Assembly (NCBI GenBank): GCA_937924525.1
Contig: CALDSU010000005.1
Location: forward strand, 62,001-126,000
Direction of reading: 5' to 3'
Length of the DNA stretch: 64,000 nucleotides
From: an uncultured Bryobacteraceae bacterium
GTDB lineage: Bacteria; Acidobacteriota; Terriglobia; Bryobacterales; Bryobacteraceae
Below the pieces are notes generated by a model that was given only the letters and a program-made list of their open reading frames with translations, was not told where the DNA came from and ran no database searches. Of the stretch, positions 60,514-64,000 are shown in pieces; positions within the stretch are counted from its first letter, which is position 1, and the number at the start of each line of letters is the position of its first letter. Position numbers and translations under genes: made by a program.

Positions 60514-61824
60514 ATGGCCACCCACGTCCTGACCGAGAAGCCCACCGGGGTTCGCCACTGGGTCATCTTTTACGCGGTGACCTTGGCGATCATCACCTAC
60601 ATCGACCGGGTCTGTATTTCGCAGGCCATCATCCACATTGAAAAAGACCTGGGATTAGCCGCCGAGCAAAAGGGCTGGGTCTTCGGCGCGTTCACGCTTG
60701 CCTACGCCCTGTTTGAGATTCCCGGCGGGTATCTGGGCGACGTCATGGGGCCGCGCCGCGTGCTGATGCGGATTGTGATCTGGTGGTCGTTCTTTACCGC
60801 CGCCACGGGCTGGGCGTGGAATTTCGTCTCCCTGGTAACCACGCGATTCCTGTTCGGCGCGGGCGAGGCGGGCTGCTTTCCCAACCTGACCAAAGCGTTC
60901 ACCAACTGGCTGCCGCATGGGGAGCGCGTCCGGGCGCAGGGCATCGTCTGGATGAGCGCCCGATGGGGAGGCGCCTTCACGCCGCTGCTGGTGTACCAGA
61001 TTCTGCAACTGATGGACTGGCGGCGGACGTTCGAAGTGTTCGGGCTGCTGGGCGTGGTGTGGGCCATCTTCTTTTACCGCTGGTTCCGCGACAACCCGCG
61101 CGACAATCCCAAGCTCAACGAAGCGGAGGCGCGGCTGATCGAATCCGGGCGGGACCCGGACGAGGGCCATGGCGGCGTCCCGTGGCGCTATTTCGTCCGT
61201 TCCCGGCAGGCGTGGCTGCTCTGCGGGCAGTATTTCTGCCTGTCGTACGGCTGGTATTTCTACATCACCTGGCTGCCGACCTATCTGAAGAACGCCCGCG
61301 GGCTGGATCTGAGCACCGGGGCGGCGCTGGCGACGCTGCCGCTGTTTTTGGGCGGCCTGGGCTCGTTTCTGTGCGGCAACTTCTTCTATCCCTGGCTGGA
61401 CAAGCTGACGCATCACAACGTGGGCCGCTCGCGGCGGATCATGGCTTACGCGGGCTTCACCGGAGCCACCGGCTTCCTCCTGCTGTCCATCGCGATCCAG
61501 AATCCGCTCTACGCCATGCTGTCGATGGGCATGGCGAGCTTCTGCAACGATCTGGTGATGCCGGGCAGTTGGGGCGCGTGCATGGACGTGGGCGGACGCC
61601 TGGCGGGCACGCTCTCCGGCACCATGAACATGATGGGGAACTTCGGCGGCGTCATCTCCCCCGTCGCGATCGGTTACATCCTCAAGTACACGCACAACAA
61701 CTGGGACATCACGTTCTACATCTCGGCGGCCGTGTATTTCGCCGGCGTGTTTTTCTGGTGGTTCCTGGACCCGGTGACGCCCATGGAAAAGGTGATGCGG
61801 CGGGCGGCGCGGGAGGCCCGGTAG
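60514..61824 (+). CDS. MFS transporter, ACS family
   Basis: 436 residues, 12 helices. It shows the ACS motifs ITYIDRVCISQAIIHIEKDL and FLFGAGEAGCFPNLTKAFTN, and a second-half GTMNMMGNFGGVISPVAIGY segment. It probably imports an organic anion with H+. The amidohydrolase gene starts at the base after its stop, so the two are co-transcribed and the substrate may be an N-acylated D-amino acid or its product. ATG 60514 is chosen over 60490. Confidence 0.88.
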   Translation: MATHVLTEKPTGVRHWVIFYAVTLAIITYIDRVCISQAIIHIEKDLGLAAEQKGWVFGAFTLAYALFEIPGGYLGDVMGPRRVLMRIVIWWSFFTAATGWAWNFVSLVTTRFLFGAGEAGCFPNLTKAFTNWLPHGERVRAQGIVWMSARWGGAFTPLLVYQILQLMDWRRTFEVFGLLGVVWAIFFYRWFRDNPRDNPKLNEAEARLIESGRDPDEGHGGVPWRYFVRSRQAWLLCGQYFCLSYGWYFYITWLPTYLKNARGLDLSTGAALATLPLFLGGLGSFLCGNFFYPWLDKLTHHNVGRSRRIMAYAGFTGATGFLLLSIAIQNPLYAMLSMGMASFCNDLVMPGSWGACMDVGGRLAGTLSGTMNMMGNFGGVISPVAIGYILKYTHNNWDITFYISAAVYFAGVFFWWFLDPVTPMEKVMRRAAREAR

Positions 61825-63246
61825 GTGCGGACGGGAGGCGCGGCGCTGCTGCTGGCCGCGGCGGCGGCGGCCCAAACCTACGACATCGCCATCAATCACG
61901 GGCGCGTCCTCGATCCGGAGTCCGGGCTGGACGGCGTCCGGCATGTCGGCATCCGGGGCGGGAAAATCGCGCGGCTCAGCCGGTCGCCGTTGCGTGGGCG
62001 CACGGCGATCGACGCGCGCGGACTGATCGTGACGCCCGGTTTCATCGATCTGCACTGGCACGGGCGGGACCCGGCCAGCGACCGGTGGGGCGCGCTTCAG
62101 GGAGTCACCGCGGCGCTGGAACTCGAGATCGGCGTGGCGGATCTCGAGCCGTGGTACGCGGCGCGCGCGGGGCGTTCCCGCATCCACTATGGCGCAGCCG
62201 CCGGACATCCGCCCATTCGCATGCGCGTCATGGGCGATCCGGCGGATTTCCTGCCCACCGGCGATGCCGCGCACCGGGCCGCCACGCCCGCCGAGCTCAC
62301 GGAGATGGCCCGGCGTCTGGAAGACCAGTTACGCTGGGGCGCGCCCGCGGTGGGTTTCGGCCTGGCGTATACGTACGGGGCCTCTTACCGCGAGATCATC
62401 GAGATGTTCCGTGTCGCGGCGCGGTTCCGGGCTTCCTGCCACGTCCACATGCGCGGCAGCACCAGTTTCTCCGGCGAGGTGGAGCAAGGGCTGAGCGAAG
62501 TGATCGCCGCCGCGGTCATCAGCGGCGCGCCGCTCCAGGTGGTCCATATCAACGCGACCGCGGGCCAGGCGATCGCCAGCGCGCTCGGGATGATTCGCGA
62601 CGCCCGCGCCCGCGGCATCGACATCACCACCGAGGCTTACCCCTACACGGCGGGCGCTACTTCCATCGAGTCCGGCGTCTTCAAGGATTGGGAGCAGATG
62701 CCGGACAGCTGGTTCCAGACGATCCAATGGGTCCGGACCGGCGAGCGGCTCACCCGCGAATCCTTTGCGCGCTATCGCCGGCAGGGCGGCGGCGTCATTG
62801 TGCATTCGAACACTCCCGCACGGCTGGACCAGGCCATTTTGAGCCCGCTCACCATGATCGCCAGCGACGGTTCCGACCTGCGCGGGGGACAGGGCCACCC
62901 CCGTTCCTCGGGATGCTACGCCCGGATCCTGGCGCACTACGTCCGGGACCGCCAAGCCCTGCCCTTGCGGGAAGCCATTCGCAAGGCGGCGCTGATGCCG
63001 GCGCAGCGGCTGGAAGGGCGCGTCCCGATGATGCGGAACAAGGGCCGCCTGCGCGAAGGGGCGGACGCGGATCTCGCCGTCTTCGACCTGGCCCGGGTGC
63101 GGGACCGCTCCACCTACGAGCAGCCCGCCCTGGAGCCCGAAGGTTTTGTGCACACCCTGGTCAACGGCGCGTTTGTCCTGCGCGACGGCCGGCTCGTCGA
63201 AGACGTTTATCCCGGCCAGGCGATCCGCGCGCCACGCACGCCATAA
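61825..63246 (+). CDS. Exported D-aminoacylase-type amidohydrolase
   Basis: 473 residues. A short signal-like N-terminus (GAALLLAAAAAAQ) precedes an amidohydrolase barrel: the small beta-sandwich (YDIAINHGRVLDPESGLDGV), HxH metal motif GFIDLHWHG, barrel His in SCHVHMRG and QVVHINATAG, Asp in MIASDGSDLRGGQGHPRSSG and C-terminal GRLREGADADLAVFDL. The HPR-x2-G-x-Y-A-R-I-L stretch is characteristic of N-acyl-D-amino-acid deacylases (D-aminoacylase, D-glutamate deacylase). GTG start abuts the MFS stop. Likely frees D-amino acids from acylated forms outside or at the membrane. Confidence 0.85.
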   Translation: MRTGGAALLLAAAAAAQTYDIAINHGRVLDPESGLDGVRHVGIRGGKIARLSRSPLRGRTAIDARGLIVTPGFIDLHWHGRDPASDRWGALQGVTAALELEIGVADLEPWYAARAGRSRIHYGAAAGHPPIRMRVMGDPADFLPTGDAAHRAATPAELTEMARRLEDQLRWGAPAVGFGLAYTYGASYREIIEMFRVAARFRASCHVHMRGSTSFSGEVEQGLSEVIAAAVISGAPLQVVHINATAGQAIASALGMIRDARARGIDITTEAYPYTAGATSIESGVFKDWEQMPDSWFQTIQWVRTGERLTRESFARYRRQGGGVIVHSNTPARLDQAILSPLTMIASDGSDLRGGQGHPRSSGCYARILAHYVRDRQALPLREAIRKAALMPAQRLEGRVPMMRNKGRLREGADADLAVFDLARVRDRSTYEQPALEPEGFVHTLVNGAFVLRDGRLVEDVYPGQAIRAPRTP

Positions 63247-63248
63247 GT

Positions 63249-64000
63249 CTATTTCTTCACGCGCTTGCCGATGCACCACAGGTGTCCCGTGGTGCGCAGA
63301 AAGATCTGCCCGTCAGAGATGGCCACGGTGCTCAGGCAATAGTCGGCCAAGTTGTTCTCGCTCACCAGTTCGAACTTCGGTCCCGCCTTGAAGACGCTGG
63401 TCACCCCGTCCTCGCTGGTGATATAAATCTTGCCGTCAGCCAGAATCGGCGAAGAACTGTAAGTGCCCGTGGCCAGCCGCGCGCCGCCGTAGACTTCTTC
63501 GCCGGTCTTGGCGTCCAGCACCCACACGATGCCCTTGTCGTTCACCGAATAGAAATATTTACCGTCGACGACCGGCGTCGGCACGTCCGGGCCATTCTGA
63601 AACGAGAAGACGTGATGGCTCTTGGTGATGTCGCCGCGTCCGCCGCCGCGAAAAGCCTGGAGGGGGCGCACCCGGGTGGGGGCATAAACAATCCCGTCGG
63701 CAGCCACCGGCGAGGCGATGATGCGGTTAAAGGGGTTGTTATCCGGATTGAACCCGCGGCCGCGCCAGAGTTCTTTGCCGGTGGCCAGGTCGTGGCCGGT
63801 CACGCAGTCCCCGCCGTTGATGATCAGTTCTTCGGCATTGCCGAGCTTTAGGACGACCGGCGTCGCGTACGAGTCCGGCGACTCGCGGATCGCGTCGGTC
63901 GGCCGCTCGACGCGCCACACGGTCTTCCCGGTCTTGGCGTCGATCTTCAGAACATAAGACGGATCGTCGGTGAGCATGCCGTGGAGCACCTGGACATACA
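63249..64000 (-). CDS. PQQ-type beta-propeller protein, C-terminal part
   Basis: The last 250 codons of a gene that continues past the right edge with no stop in frame. Repeats of the PQQ/quinoprotein type are clear: [77 protein letters not shown] and a last blade [20 protein letters not shown]. Many such exported propellers bind no quinone and act as scaffolds. No dehydrogenase catalytic residues can be checked in this part. Convergent with the D-aminoacylase gene, 2 bp apart. Confidence 0.85.
   Translation of the reverse strand, partial: YVQVLHGMLTDDPSYVLKIDAKTGKTVWRVERPTDAIRESPDSYATPVVLKLGNAEELIINGGDCVTGHDLATGKELWRGRGFNPDNNPFNRIIASPVAADGIVYAPTRVRPLQAFRGGGRGDITKSHHVFSFQNGPDVPTPVVDGKYFYSVNDKGIVWVLDAKTGEEVYGGARLATGTYSSSPILADGKIYITSEDGVTSVFKAGPKFELVSENNLADYCLSTVAISDGQIFLRTTGHLWCIGKRVKK

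Noticed and set aside
60783-63851. A 1022-codon plus-strand frame
   Set aside because: It overlaps the MFS, amidohydrolase and propeller genes out of frame, and its product is Arg/Gly/Ala-rich low-complexity sequence.
1-64000. tRNA, rRNA, CRISPR arrays, insertion sequences, attachment sites
   Set aside because: Read through for cloverleaf features, regularly spaced repeats and transposase motifs; none was convincing.

Overview
GC-rich (about 65-70 percent) bacterial chromosome segment, densely packed, with many 4-bp start/stop overlaps and frequent GTG and TTG starts. The gene set (PSD1/DUF1501 pair, S9 peptidases with long propellers, Uma2 genes, a GH115 glucuronidase, ACS-type MFS porters, exported sugar-acid-type enzymes, a compact type II secretion operon) points to an Acidobacteriota of the Solibacter/Bryobacter type. 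This is inferred from gene content; there is no rRNA or marker phylogeny in the window. No tRNA, rRNA, CRISPR array, insertion sequence or phage gene was seen.

Layout. 1-6405 (+): tail of a type II secretion operon, gspJ(partial)-K-L-M-C-small exported protein-gspD. 6411-8952: a cobalt/nickel ECF-type uptake locus (exported DUF4198 protein, CbiM, CbiQ) with a divergent CbiL/NikL-like gene. 8965-12750 (-): flagellar-rod-like small protein, SagB-type double nitroreductase, aldehyde dehydrogenase and a frame-broken Uma2 gene. 12873-15410 (+): glgP. 15449-24493 (-): DUF1501 and PSD1 pair, S9 peptidase, glnE. 24829-30807: carbohydrate block with a DUF4838-like exported protein, an exported PLP enzyme and GH115. 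30879-36089 (-): BcrAD/BadFG activase plus DUF2229-type partner. 36298-39635 (-): second S9 peptidase and an M23 endopeptidase. 39695-43245 (+): gamma carbonic anhydrase-like protein, hisS, aspS. 43364-49936: second broken Uma2, Tat-exported pyruvyl-transferase-like protein, MFS, epimerase, flippase. 50016-57514 (+): exported enolase-superfamily enzyme, exported RraA-like protein, then a four-gene operon whose first product fuses a P1B-type metal ATPase to an HflK-like SPFH domain, followed by HflC, a second HflK and an anchored NTF2-like protein. 57620-60465 (+): cdaA-cdaR-glmM. 60514-63246 (+): MFS plus D-aminoacylase-type hydrolase. 63249-64000 (-): partial PQQ-type propeller.

The best candidate for an undescribed system is 52171-57514. 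A metal ATPase without N-terminal metal-binding domain is covalently tied to an SPFH domain that topology places in the periplasm, and it is translated with two further SPFH partners. This suggests a pump held in or guarded by an HflKC-like membrane cage. Secondary points of interest are a P-F-G motif shared by the GspC tail and the small protein beside it, two frame-broken Uma2 genes, and several genes whose -10-like box lies 8-9 nt from the start codon, suggesting leaderless transcripts.
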